From positions 102,687-166,686 of the forward strand of contig NZ_LMEF01000023.1 of the NCBI RefSeq assembly GCF_001427905.1: DNA of 64,000 nucleotides. The letters run 5' to 3'. Below, piece after piece: positions 40,601 to 48,747 of this stretch. This DNA is from Flavobacterium sp. Root420 (GTDB lineage: Bacteria; Bacteroidota; Bacteroidia; Flavobacteriales; Flavobacteriaceae). Numbering within the stretch: position 1 is the stretch's first letter; the number at the start of each line of letters is the position of its first letter. Both the position numbers and the translations under genes were made by a program. The notes below the pieces were generated by a model. It made no database searches and was not told the origin of the DNA. It worked only from the letters and a program-made list of their open reading frames with translations.

Positions 40601-42394
40601 TTAAGAATTACTAAACTGTAGATTACTAAGGTTTTTATAAATTCCGTTTTCAAGATTTATTAATTCCTGATGTGTTCCTTCTTCAGTAATTTTTCCGTTA
40701 TCCAAAACCAGGATTTTATCAGCATTTCTAATAGTTGAAAGGCGGTGCGCAATAATAATACTTGTTCTTCCTTCCATCAAAACTTCCAGTGCTTCCTGTA
40801 CTAATTTCTCACTTTCACTATCTAAGGATGAAGTTGCTTCATCTAAAATTAAAATACTTGGGTTTTTAAGTAAAGCCCTTGCAATTGCAATACGCTGACG
40901 TTGACCTCCTGATAATTTTACACCGCGTTCTCCTACCAGAGTTTCAAATTTTTCAGGAAAACCTTCTACAAAATTTAATGCATTTGCTTGTTTTGCCGCT
41001 AACATGATTTCTTTGTCAGAAGCATCAGGTTTTCCGTAAGCAATGTTTTCTCTGATGGTTCCTCCAAATAAAATGACATCCTGAGGAACAATACTCATAT
41101 TTCCACGAAGATTTTCTAAATCATAATCGTAAATATTTTTTCCATCAACCAAAATTTCACCTGAAGTTATATCGTAAAAGCGTAATAATAAAGAGGATAT
41201 AGTAGATTTTCCAGCACCACTCGGACCAACAATTGCTATTTTTTGACCAAAATCGGCAGTAAAATTCACATCTTTCAACACTTCAACTTCCTTACGGGAA
41301 GGATAACTAAAAGCAACATTTTTAAAAGAAACTGTCCCTTTGATTTTTTCTATAGAAGATGAAGTTTTTGGATTCGCATTGATGGCTTCCGGGGTTTCTT
41401 CTAATAATTCAAAAACGCGTTCTGTTGCTCCAACCGCTTTCTGAATTTGGGCATACATCTCGGCAATTCCGCCAAAAGAAGCACCAATAAAGGTTGTATA
41501 GAGCACGAATGAAATTAAATCTCCGACACCTTCGACTTCTCCTTTTATTGTCAATGTGATTCCGTACCATACTACAGCAACCACGCATCCGAAAAGACAT
41601 AAAATGATAAATGATGCAAAATAACCTCTGTATTGACCGCCTTTAATCGCAATTTTTACAATTTCTTTGATCTTATTTTTATAGCGCTGAATTTCGTACC
41701 ATTCGTTTGCAAAAGCTTTTACATTGCTTATTCCCTGTAGGGTTTCTTCAACAATTACCTGACTTTCGGCCACTTTATCCTGTGTTTTTTTTCCGTATTT
41801 ACGAATAAATCTTCCAAAAACAACCGCTGCAACAGCAACAATCGGAACAATGGCTAACATCATTAAAGTTAATTTCGGACTAATGTTTCCTAGAATAACA
41901 AAACCTCCAATAATTAATATAAACTGACGTAAAAATTCGGCAATTGTAGTAGTAAAAGTGTCTTGTAATTGTGAAATATCAGCACTAATACGGCTATTTA
42001 ATTCTCCAACACGTTTTTGAGAATAAAACCCCATTGGCAATTTAACGAGGTTTTCATACAATGCAAAACGAATGTTTGATAATGAATTTTCGGTAAAATT
42101 GACAAAAAGTGATATCCTGAAAAAAGAGAAGATTGCCTGTAGTGCAAGAATTACCATAAGAGCAACAGCAATTTCATTTGCCCTGCTTAGATCTTTATTA
42201 GTAACGCAATCGACCAACATTCCCATTAGTTTAGGAAAGGCGAGGGCAGTAGCACTGGTAAGTAATAAAAAGAGTAAGCCCAGAAAAAATTTCCATTTAT
42301 GATTTTTACCATATTTAAAAATTCGGAGTGCTTTTTGAAGTGAGTTAGAGTCTAATTTAGCTTTAGGTAAATCGTTTTCTTGAAATCTGGCCAT
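40601..42394 (-). CDS. ABC transporter, fused permease and ATPase (MsbA/type IV exporter)
   Basis: A 597-residue half-transporter. Residues 1-330 hold six transmembrane helices (FLGLLFLLLTSATALAFPKL, IAVALMVILALQAIFSFF and four more). The nucleotide-binding domain follows: Walker A IVGPSGAGKSTISSLLLRF, signature LSGGQRQRIAIARALL, Walker B SILILDEATSSLDSES and the H-loop IIAHRLSTIRNAD. It works as a dimer exporting lipids, lipid-linked precursors or drugs; MsbA is the closest architectural match, but the substrate cannot be read. Monocistronic and convergent with PRODH. Confidence 0.93.
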   Translation of the reverse strand: MARFQENDLPKAKLDSNSLQKALRIFKYGKNHKWKFFLGLLFLLLTSATALAFPKLMGMLVDCVTNKDLSRANEIAVALMVILALQAIFSFFRISLFVNFTENSLSNIRFALYENLVKLPMGFYSQKRVGELNSRISADISQLQDTFTTTIAEFLRQFILIIGGFVILGNISPKLTLMMLAIVPIVAVAAVVFGRFIRKYGKKTQDKVAESQVIVEETLQGISNVKAFANEWYEIQRYKNKIKEIVKIAIKGGQYRGYFASFIILCLFGCVVAVVWYGITLTIKGEVEGVGDLISFVLYTTFIGASFGGIAEMYAQIQKAVGATERVFELLEETPEAINANPKTSSSIEKIKGTVSFKNVAFSYPSRKEVEVLKDVNFTADFGQKIAIVGPSGAGKSTISSLLLRFYDITSGEILVDGKNIYDYDLENLRGNMSIVPQDVILFGGTIRENIAYGKPDASDKEIMLAAKQANALNFVEGFPEKFETLVGERGVKLSGGQRQRIAIARALLKNPSILILDEATSSLDSESEKLVQEALEVLMEGRTSIIIAHRLSTIRNADKILVLDNGKITEEGTHQELINLENGIYKNLSNLQFSNS

Positions 42395-42590
42395 TTGAGT
42401 TTACAATTAAGGTATGCAAATGTATGATTCTAACGAGTGAATACAAAAGAATATTCTAAATTCCCTTTTCAGATTTCATTTTTTAACTTAATACTAAGAA
42501 AACAGTATTTTTATTTACTTTTTAAAAAGCTGAAAAATAGATTAGTAAACGGAATCATTAAAAAATATTTCATTTTTTTTGTAAAAACAC

Positions 42591-42620
42591 TTGCAAATAC
42601 AAATTCTAGCTGTATATTTG
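42591..42620 (+). promoter_or_regulatory. Promoter of tRNA-Val
   Basis: TTG (42591-42593), 19-base spacer, TATATTTG (42613-42620), then the tRNA 35 bases later. It fits the TTTG-N19-TAnnTTTG Bacteroidota promoter well. Confidence 0.75.
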
Positions 42621-42655
42621 CACTCGCTATCACAAAATAGCAACCTAGTAAAATA

Positions 42656-42730
42656 GGGCGATTAGCTCAGCTGGTTCAGAGCACCTCGTTTACACCGAGG
42701 GGGTCGGGGGTTCGAACCCCTCATCGCCCA
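42656..42730 (+). tRNA. tRNA-Val (anticodon TAC)
   Basis: A 75-base cloverleaf: acceptor GGGCGAT (42656) with ATCGCCC (42723), D-arm AGCTCAGCTGGTTCAGAGC, anticodon stem CCTCG/CGAGG enclosing loop TTTACAC with anticodon TAC (reads GUA/GUG and others by wobble), and T-arm GGGGGTTCGAACCCC. The 3' CCA is not encoded. It has its own promoter and terminator. Confidence 0.97.
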
Positions 42731-42741
42731 CACAAAGACAA

Positions 42742-42775
42742 ACAACGCCATTGGATTCCAATGGCGTTGTTTTTT
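42742..42775 (+). terminator. Rho-independent terminator of tRNA-Val
   Basis: Stem ACAACGCCATTGG / CCAATGGCGTTGT (13 bp, perfect), loop ATT and a T run. Confidence 0.95.
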
Positions 42776-42930
42776 ATACTTCACAAATTGCTTGCCTTAA
42801 TTTTTTTATGGATCAATCTCAAAATCTGAAGAGAAATTTTATATCTCGTTCGTCCGGAACTCTTTATAAAATCCCGAAGGAATGATTTATTGCAGCGAAA
42901 GATTTTAATCCCATCATTTAAAATAAAATA

Positions 42931-44082
42931 CTAAATGATTTTCTTTATTCCTGGAATTAATAAAATAAGTGATCCCAGTACAAAACTACTTAGCACTATT
43001 AATGGAGCAATAGCTAGAAGTTTTATTGCAGGATCAATAGACCAGCTTCTTACCGCTAATGTAAGTACTACAATTACAAACGGATGAAAAATGTAAACAG
43101 CAAAACTACAGCGTGATACTTTAGTAAGTAGTTTTGAATAAATATTCCAGTTTCTTTTTCCTTTAATTAATAATGCTGTTATTATCGATATACCGATCCA
43201 TTGTTCCCAAACTGTATATAATAATGCCTGCCAATGAAGACCTCCGGAAAACCAAGAAGAGGGTGTGTTTAGCTTGAAACTAATGACAAAAAATAATGGA
43301 AAAAACAATAAACATAACATTGCCGATCTTTTCAGCTGTCTGCCTGTTTTTTCTGAAAGTTGATCGAACCAATTGTTTTTTGAAGCCAGTAATCCGATAA
43401 TGAATAGTGCAATATATTGTGAAAAATGCCCAAGCTGAAATCCAACTGGTTCAAGAACCCATCCAACAGGAAATATAATTCTAACCAAGAAACTAATAAT
43501 TCCTAATGCTAATGCAAATAATAATATGGCACGCGTGTTAGGTGCTGCCACAGGTTTGTCGAAGTTAATTTTGAATATTTTTTTTACTGCTGCATAAAGT
43601 AATGTAAAAAGCAAAAGTGCCGCCACAAACCATGTAACTCCTAAGTCAATCCAACTATCGTAACCGCTTAGATATTCAAAATAAGTGATATGATTTTTTG
43701 TAAAATAATAGACCAGATAACACATGAATGGTGTAAGGATAAAAGAATAGAATACTATAGGAATTCCTAATCTCGTTAATCGGTCTTTAATAAATTTTGA
43801 AGCTCCTTTTCTAGAATACGAAGAACCGGTAAAATAGGCTGCCAATAGAAAAAAATACCCCATAAAAAAAGACTGATTGATACTAACGAACATTGTCATA
43901 ACAGCACGTGCACCTAAAAAGCTGCTTGGTTCATTATAATACCAGCCTCCCGAAGAACTGTAAGCAATTAAAGTGTGATGAAGTACCACTAAAATTGTCA
44001 GTAAAACTTTGATATTATCTATATATAATAATTTGTTTAAAGAGCCAGAATCTTCATTTGAAACAGCTGTTGCAGTTGGCAT
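42931..44082 (-). CDS. Membrane acyltransferase (acyltransferase-3 / OpgC-like)
   Basis: A 383-residue protein with about ten hydrophobic segments. The acyltransferase-3 signature begins YIDNIKVLLTILVVLHHTLI, with the adjacent His pair (LHHT), and KFIKDRLTRLGIPIVFYSF carries the Arg motif. Such proteins O-acylate sugars, lipids or polysaccharides at the inner membrane. The substrate is unknown. It is encoded next to a LytTR regulator on the same strand (101 bases upstream), which might control it, though no operon is shown. Confidence 0.85.
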   Translation of the reverse strand: MPTATAVSNEDSGSLNKLLYIDNIKVLLTILVVLHHTLIAYSSSGGWYYNEPSSFLGARAVMTMFVSINQSFFMGYFFLLAAYFTGSSYSRKGASKFIKDRLTRLGIPIVFYSFILTPFMCYLVYYFTKNHITYFEYLSGYDSWIDLGVTWFVAALLLFTLLYAAVKKIFKINFDKPVAAPNTRAILLFALALGIISFLVRIIFPVGWVLEPVGFQLGHFSQYIALFIIGLLASKNNWFDQLSEKTGRQLKRSAMLCLLFFPLFFVISFKLNTPSSWFSGGLHWQALLYTVWEQWIGISIITALLIKGKRNWNIYSKLLTKVSRCSFAVYIFHPFVIVVLTLAVRSWSIDPAIKLLAIAPLIVLSSFVLGSLILLIPGIKKII

Positions 44083-44183
44083 AATAAATAGGTTTTGCGT
44101 TATTTATGGCAAACGTACAACAAGAAAATACAGCCAGAGCAAGGGTTGTTACTAGCAACTAGCTTTTGTGATAAGCAACAAGC

Positions 44184-45089
44184 TTAGGCAATGTTTTTAT
44201 TTTGAAGCTGCTGATAACAGCTATTAAAGTTATCGATTTGCTTTCTTGAAACAGGTATTTTTATGTCTGTTTCTTTAAATGATAATACATAACCCTGGGA
44301 GTTTCCAGCTACTTGTTTGATCTTATACATATTTACTAAATAGGTTCTGTGACATCTAAATAAGTGCGGGTAATCTGTTATTTGAGTTTCAAATTGAGTT
44401 AACGAAATTCTTTTTACTTCTGTAGTCATTTGATGGCCATTCGATTTTGTTAACTCAATGTAATTGCCATCTGCTTTTGCAAAGAGTAATTGGTCCATAT
44501 CCAGTAAAAAATCATCTTGTTTTACCTGTGTGGTGATAAAAATATTAGATTTTAAAACTGTTTTTTCGGGTTTAACTGTCAGCGGGGTAAATTGCAGAAC
44601 AAATGGCGATCCTTTTTTTGACTCAAAATAGAAAGTTGATAATCGTAGAAAAAAATAGAAAAATATACCCGCAACAAAACAATTTCTGATTTCTTCAAAG
44701 AAATAATTCCATGACCAGTTGTTTGGATTGTTATAAAGTAAATCTCGCATCAAGAAACTTGCTGTACCAATTAAAACTAATAGCGCTCCAATTTGAATGA
44801 ATTCTTCAAGTAAAGTCCATTTAGTTTGATTCTTCGTTTTTCTGAAATAATTCAATACTCCAAAATAAACAAATAAAATTATTGCCGGAGCTAAAGCATG
44901 TAAAAAACAAATAAAGAAATAATGCATTTTCAGTTCCGGATCATAAACTCCAAATGGTTTAAACATTAAAAGAAAAAGTAGAATGATAAGAAATACAACA
45001 ATAGAGCTTTTGATAAGATTTTCAAACTTATATCGTTGAGGATATTCAATTTCATTCCTCAAATGTTCTGTATTGATGTAGAATCGCAT
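44184..45089 (-). CDS. Membrane-anchored LytTR-domain transcriptional regulator
   Basis: A 301-residue protein. The N-terminal half has four hydrophobic segments (IKSSIVVFLIILLFLLMF, FFICFLHALAPAIILFVYF and two more). The C-terminal LytTR DNA-binding domain covers about 195-295: LFAKADGNYIELTKSNGHQM, RISLTQFETQITDYPHLFRC, HRTYLVNMYKIKQ and FKETDIKIPVSRKQ. It lacks a receiver domain, so it may sense a membrane signal directly or respond to a partner. Possibly regulates the neighbouring acyltransferase. Confidence 0.88.
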   Translation of the reverse strand: MRFYINTEHLRNEIEYPQRYKFENLIKSSIVVFLIILLFLLMFKPFGVYDPELKMHYFFICFLHALAPAIILFVYFGVLNYFRKTKNQTKWTLLEEFIQIGALLVLIGTASFLMRDLLYNNPNNWSWNYFFEEIRNCFVAGIFFYFFLRLSTFYFESKKGSPFVLQFTPLTVKPEKTVLKSNIFITTQVKQDDFLLDMDQLLFAKADGNYIELTKSNGHQMTTEVKRISLTQFETQITDYPHLFRCHRTYLVNMYKIKQVAGNSQGYVLSFKETDIKIPVSRKQIDNFNSCYQQLQNKNIA

Positions 45090-45263
45090 ATTAAAAATTT
45101 ATTTTGGGAATAAAAATACAAAAAACAGAAAGCGTATAGCTTTTGGAACTATTTAGATTTGATAATATCTAAAAAAAGCAAAACACTTTGAAAAGTACTT
45201 TTATTTTTTTTTGACTTAAATGGAATATTAACTTTGAATAAAACTATTTTAAGTTATCAAAAA
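45090..45263. other. Upstream region of the LytTR gene
   Basis: AT-rich; contains the LytTR promoter. I see no other feature before the repeat at 45264. Confidence 0.4.
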
Positions 45264-45419
45264 ATGTCAAAACTGAGATCAGGTGTTCGATTGTATTCCC
45301 TGACAGTCCACCAAGAAACTCCTTAAGAAATTAAGGAGTTTTTTTTATGCTTTATATTTTCCTGTCATTCTATCTATGGATCAGGTGCAAAAGTTCTATT
45401 GTGGGCACGGATTGCAAAT
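45264..45419 (+). repeat. tRNA/tmRNA-end-like repeat with terminator, copy A
   Basis: It starts ATGTCAAAACTGAGATCAGG, then TGTTCGATTGTATTCCCTGA and CAGTCCACCA, which reads like a T-loop and a 3' CCACCA end. A stem-loop terminator AACTCCTTAA/TTAAGGAGTT with T run (45317-45346) and ATGCTTTATATTTT follow. Beyond that come TATGGATCAGGTGCAAAAGT, shared with copy B, and GGGCACGGATTGCAAAT (45403-45419), shared with copy C. No upstream tRNA body or tmRNA tag frame is seen, so this is a remnant. Confidence 0.7.
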
Positions 45420-45468
45420 TTGGGATCAATACGAATCAATACGAAAACTTGTGGACCAGCAAAAAAAT

Positions 45469-45770
45469 TACCGCAAAGCACGCAATTTTTTTTTCTGCTG
45501 TGTTTGCAGAATCTTTATTAAGTTCGCAAAGCTATACATTGCGTCCCTTGCGTAACCCTTTGCTAACATTGCGGTTAAACAAGCCAAAACGTGGGAGAGA
45601 GTTAAAAAAAATTACCGTAGAAAACACTAAGTTTTATTCTTAACTTTATAAAAGGTATCCCGAAGCCTCGGGACGCAAGGCTTTGTATTGATCTAGCTTG
45701 TGAACTCTGTGTTTTCTGCGGCATTCATAGATAAAAATCTTTGTGTTCTCTGTGGTAAAAAATAATATTG
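45469..45770. repeat. CTTTGCG / CTCTGTG dispersed repeats, copy 3
   Basis: Words ACCGCAAAGCACGCAA, GTTCGCAAAGC, TTGCGTCCCTTGCG, TTTGCTAACATTGCGGTTAA, then GGGACGCAAGGC, CTCTGTGTTTTCTGCGG and TTGTGTTCTCTGTGG. A frame across 45347-45643 is open but consists wholly of these repeats, so it is not a gene. The block ends about 100 bases before the Crp gene. Confidence 0.6.
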
Positions 45771-45868
45771 TAAATGACCTTGCAAATTATCCAACCCATT
45801 GAAATAAAATATTTAATCTGTAAATTTGACTGAATTAAAGAAGATTAAAACGAAAAAAAAAATAGAAA

Positions 45869-46450
45869 TTGACTGCACAGCCCATCATCGAAAATTTTAA
45901 AAATTATCTTCCGTTAAATAAAGAAGAAAGTTCATTATTAAACAAAAGGACGACACAGCGACAAATCAAGCGCAGACAAATGATTTTGCAGGAAAACTTT
46001 GTTTGCAAACATTATACATTTGTAGTTAAGGGCTGTTTTAAAATGTATAGCGTCGATGAAAAAGGCTCTGAACACAATATTAGTTTTGCGGTCGAAAATG
46101 AATGGATAGCAGATTTAGGGAGTTTCTATTCAGAAAAACCAAGTAAACTGTTTATTGAAGCAATAGAACCTTCTTTTATCCTGCAAATTGAAAAGCAAGA
46201 CTTACTTTACTTATTCATTAATGTGCCGAAGTTTGATCGAAATTTCAGGGTTATTATTGAAGAAAAATTTATTGAGCTTCAAAATCGTTTATTACAAAAT
46301 ATTAGCTCAAATGCAAATCAACGTTACTTAGATTTTTTAGAACAATATCCACAACTTGCACTAAGATTGCCTAATACTCAAATAGCTTCTTATCTTGGCA
46401 TTACACCTGAATTTCTTAGCAAAATTCGTAGTGAAACAAATATTAAATAG
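45869..46450 (+). CDS. Crp/Fnr-family transcriptional regulator
   Basis: A 193-residue protein. The cyclic-nucleotide-binding-type beta barrel covers about 25-120 (QMILQENFVCKHYTFVVKGC, EHNISFAVENEWIADLGSFY, AIEPSFILQIEKQDLLYLF). The C-terminal HTH is short: RLPNTQIASYLGITPEFLSK. The frame opens with TTG at 45869; the next in-frame ATG (residue 38) would remove the start of the barrel, so TTG is chosen. No Fnr cysteines are seen. A SnoaL-like gene follows 102 bases downstream and may be its target. Confidence 0.85.
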   Translation: MTAQPIIENFKNYLPLNKEESSLLNKRTTQRQIKRRQMILQENFVCKHYTFVVKGCFKMYSVDEKGSEHNISFAVENEWIADLGSFYSEKPSKLFIEAIEPSFILQIEKQDLLYLFINVPKFDRNFRVIIEEKFIELQNRLLQNISSNANQRYLDFLEQYPQLALRLPNTQIASYLGITPEFLSKIRSETNIK

Positions 46451-46552
46451 CTTTTACTCTTAATCTATATTAAGCCAATTTCTTAAGATTGTTTATTAGC
46501 TCATTGCAAATTGCCAGTGTACATTTACATTATAAATTTTAAAAATGAAAAA

Positions 46553-46966
46553 ATGACAAATCACAAAAATTTCTTTAAGCAATTTGTTGAATTTATTAAT
46601 ACTGCTGATGAAAATTTAGCACAACAGCTTATTAATCCAACAGCAAAATTTTATGCGCCAGGTCAAGCAGAGCCTCTTATTGGTCCAGCAGGATATTTGG
46701 CGACTATTTTGATGATGCGTGAAGGATTTCCTGATATACAGTGGTATTTAGAAGAAATAATTTCAGAAAACGATAAATCTGCTATTCGTTTTACAATGAC
46801 TGGTACACATAAAGGAACCTTTTTTGGAGTTCCTCCAACTGGAAATAGCATTAAAGTACAAGCTACTAATTTTTACCGTCTTACTGATAATCAGATTACA
46901 GAAGAATATGGACAACCTGATTTATTAGCATTATTGCAACAAATTGGAGCAGTACCTACAAATTAA
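46553..46966 (+). CDS. SnoaL/NTF2-like ester cyclase-type protein
   Basis: From the ATG at 46553 (MTNHKNFFKQFVEFIN) the protein has 137 residues; a TTG-initiated longer frame from 46511 is unlikely. The fold is that of the SnoaL polyketide-cyclase family: GPAGYLATILMMREGFPDIQ, FTMTGTHKGTFFGVPPTGNS, KVQATNFYRLTDNQITEEYG and PDLLALLQQIG. Family members include polyketide cyclases and many of unknown role. With the Crp gene it fills the block between repeats A and B. Confidence 0.85.
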   Translation: MTNHKNFFKQFVEFINTADENLAQQLINPTAKFYAPGQAEPLIGPAGYLATILMMREGFPDIQWYLEEIISENDKSAIRFTMTGTHKGTFFGVPPTGNSIKVQATNFYRLTDNQITEEYGQPDLLALLQQIGAVPTN

Positions 46967-47002
46967 AAAATAATATTCTGACAAAAATGAAAGATAATAA
47001 GC

Positions 47003-47025
47003 ATAGGTTTCAAAAATAAACCTAT
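47003..47025. other. Short hairpin after the SnoaL gene
   Basis: ATAGGTTT/AAACCTAT stem around CAAAAAT, without a T run. Possibly a weak transcript end; significance unclear. Confidence 0.3.
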
Positions 47026-47072
47026 ATGACATGGCGGATAGTTTTTAGCATCCCTCTTATTATTTTCGAAGA

Positions 47073-47187
47073 ATGTCAAAATTGGTATTAAGTGTTCGAT
47101 TCCAGTCCCTGACATCCACCAAAAAACTCCTTAATTTCTTACGGAGTTTTTTTATGCTTTATATTTTATGGATCCGGTGCAAAAGTT
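47073..47187 (+). repeat. tRNA/tmRNA-end-like repeat with terminator, copy B
   Basis: ATGTCAAAATTGGTATTAAG, then TGTTCGATTCCAGTCCCTGA and CATCCACCA, followed by ACTCCTTAATTTCTTACGGAG with a T run, ATGCTTTATATTTT and TATGGATCCGGTGCAAAAGT. It aligns with copy A over about 115 bases with scattered changes. It lies between the SnoaL gene and the frameshifted protease gene. Confidence 0.7.
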
Positions 47188-47297
47188 AGGGTTATGTAAA
47201 AGATTAAATAATCTAAACAAGAAAGATTATAGTTGAATTTTGCACTTCACATACCTATACACAAAAATTTGTAATACAATGTATTTTATGAGTTCCA

Positions 47298-48226
47298 TTA
47301 TTTGAAAAATTCATCATAACTTTCATTCTTTGATTCTTGATACTTTTCAATATATGCATCTAAAAAACCACTTTGTTTTAAAAATAGCATTGGATCTTTT
47401 ATATTTAGTATTTCTTCAATTGCTTTTTGTTTGTCTTTTTGTTTGTTGAAATAAGATTCTGTTATTTTATATCCCATCCAATATCCTAAATCATTTGGTC
47501 GGTCATCTTTCTTAGAGGTTCCGTATAACCAATCCTGATAATCAGGATTTTTTAATCTCGTTACAAATTCCTGAGATAATTTATCCCGATTTTGCTCTCC
47601 ATATTTATATGAAAACTGATTTATTGATTCTCCTGAAATAAGTTCACCCATAAAGTCTGCACCTCCTTCGAGTAAACACCATTTCAACAGCATCTCTTTA
47701 CCTGCTATCTTTTGTTGATAGTGAATAAGCTCGTGTGCAATTAAGCCTGAAATTCCATCCAAATTTTTAAGCATCTCAGTTCCAATGATAATTCCTTCAG
47801 AAGAAGAAGTTCCCCCCGAATTAAATCTTCCATAAACAAAATAAATTGGAGGAAATTTTGCATTTGGATACCAATATTTTAATGCACTTAAATGGCTCTT
47901 ACTCTCTTTTCCTTAGAAGAAAGACCATCCAAAACATTTCTTGAAAGCTCATAATCTGCTTTTCTTTTTTTCACAACAGCAAAAAGAGAGTCTGCATTGA
48001 TTATTCTGTTTTCAGTAAATCCTTTAATACCCGGAGAACCTTTTTGCATATATTCAATAAATGGATTTTGTTTTGATTTTTCCATTTTGTCAAATGCTTC
48101 CCAAAAATTCTTTGAATCTTTTGTTTCAAAAATTGCATCTAAAGGATTTTCCGAGAAATTACTTTGTCCAAAAATAAAATTAGAAAAAATAATAAAAAGT
48201 GTTGTAATAATAAGGTTTGACTTCAT
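47298..48226 (-). pseudogene. Frameshifted exported metalloprotease (DUF2268-like)
   Basis: The first part (from ATG 48226) has a signal peptide (MKSNLIITTLFIIFSNFIFG) and runs 112 codons to a stop at about 47888. The next frame continues the protein without a break as SKSHLSALKYWYPNAKFPPI, then GLIAHELIHYQQKIAG with an HExxH zinc motif and CLLEGGADFMGELISG with a likely third ligand, to a stop at 47298. One base missing from the T run at 47907-47910 (plus strand) explains the shift; restoring it joins the parts into about 309 residues. It is either a real inactivation, a slippery programmed site or a sequencing error in a homopolymer. Confidence 0.8.
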
Positions 48227-48500
48227 ATATAATATTTAAAAATTAACAATACAGATTATTTCTGACCGGCTGTACTTTTAAAGTCGTTAATGGTCTTTCC
48301 ATCTTATCGACAGACTCCACCTTCGGCGTTTTTAGAAAATCGAAACTATCCATTTCAGTAATTTTATTTTTTACTCTCTTTAATTTTTATGTTATGACCA
48401 ATTAGTCATTTTTGGTAAGCTAAGATATAAAATATCTATTGATTATTAAAAACTACTTGTTTGAAAGCTTCCTTAAATCTTATAAAAAATGGTTCAAACA
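48227..48500. other. Upstream region of the broken protease gene
   Basis: It holds the protease promoter region and GACCAATTAGTC (a palindrome near 48395). CCACCTTCGGCG around 48318 is not matched elsewhere in the window. No gene is seen. Confidence 0.35.
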
Positions 48501-48599
48501 GTTTCGTAAGGACCACTAAAAAACTTCTTAAGAAATTAAGGAGTTTTTTTAGGCTTTATATTTTTTAAAGTTTTATTGTCAGGGGCACGGATTGCAAAT
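48501..48599 (+). repeat. tRNA/tmRNA-end-like repeat with terminator, copy C (degraded)
   Basis: GTTTCGTAAGGACCACTAAA stands where A and B have the T-loop-like and CCACCA words, much diverged. AACTTCTTAAGAAATTAAGG with AGTTTTTTTT and AGGCTTTATATTTT matches the terminator part, and GGGCACGGATTGCAAAT (48583-48599) is identical to the right end of copy A. The plus-strand orientation is the same as in A and B. Confidence 0.65.
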
Positions 48600-48747
48600 C
48601 CGCGCTATCGGATCACTTCAAATTGTGAACTTCGTAGGATAAAATTCAAGCCTTTTAATAAAAGATTTAAGACTGTTGAGTGACTGTTATGGTGAATCCT
48701 AAAGATTTAAAATTAGCCTCTTTCCAGTAAAATTAGGCTCGCATTTT

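Noticed and set aside
45264..45313. A complete tRNA or tmRNA gene at repeat A or B
   Set aside because: Only a T-loop-like word and a CCACCA end are present; acceptor 5' strand, D-arm, anticodon arm and tag frame are missing, and the arms do not pair as a tRNA.
45347..45643. A 98-codon open frame on the + strand
   Set aside because: It begins inside the terminator part of repeat A and consists of CTTTGCG-type repeat words; composition and lack of motif argue against a gene.
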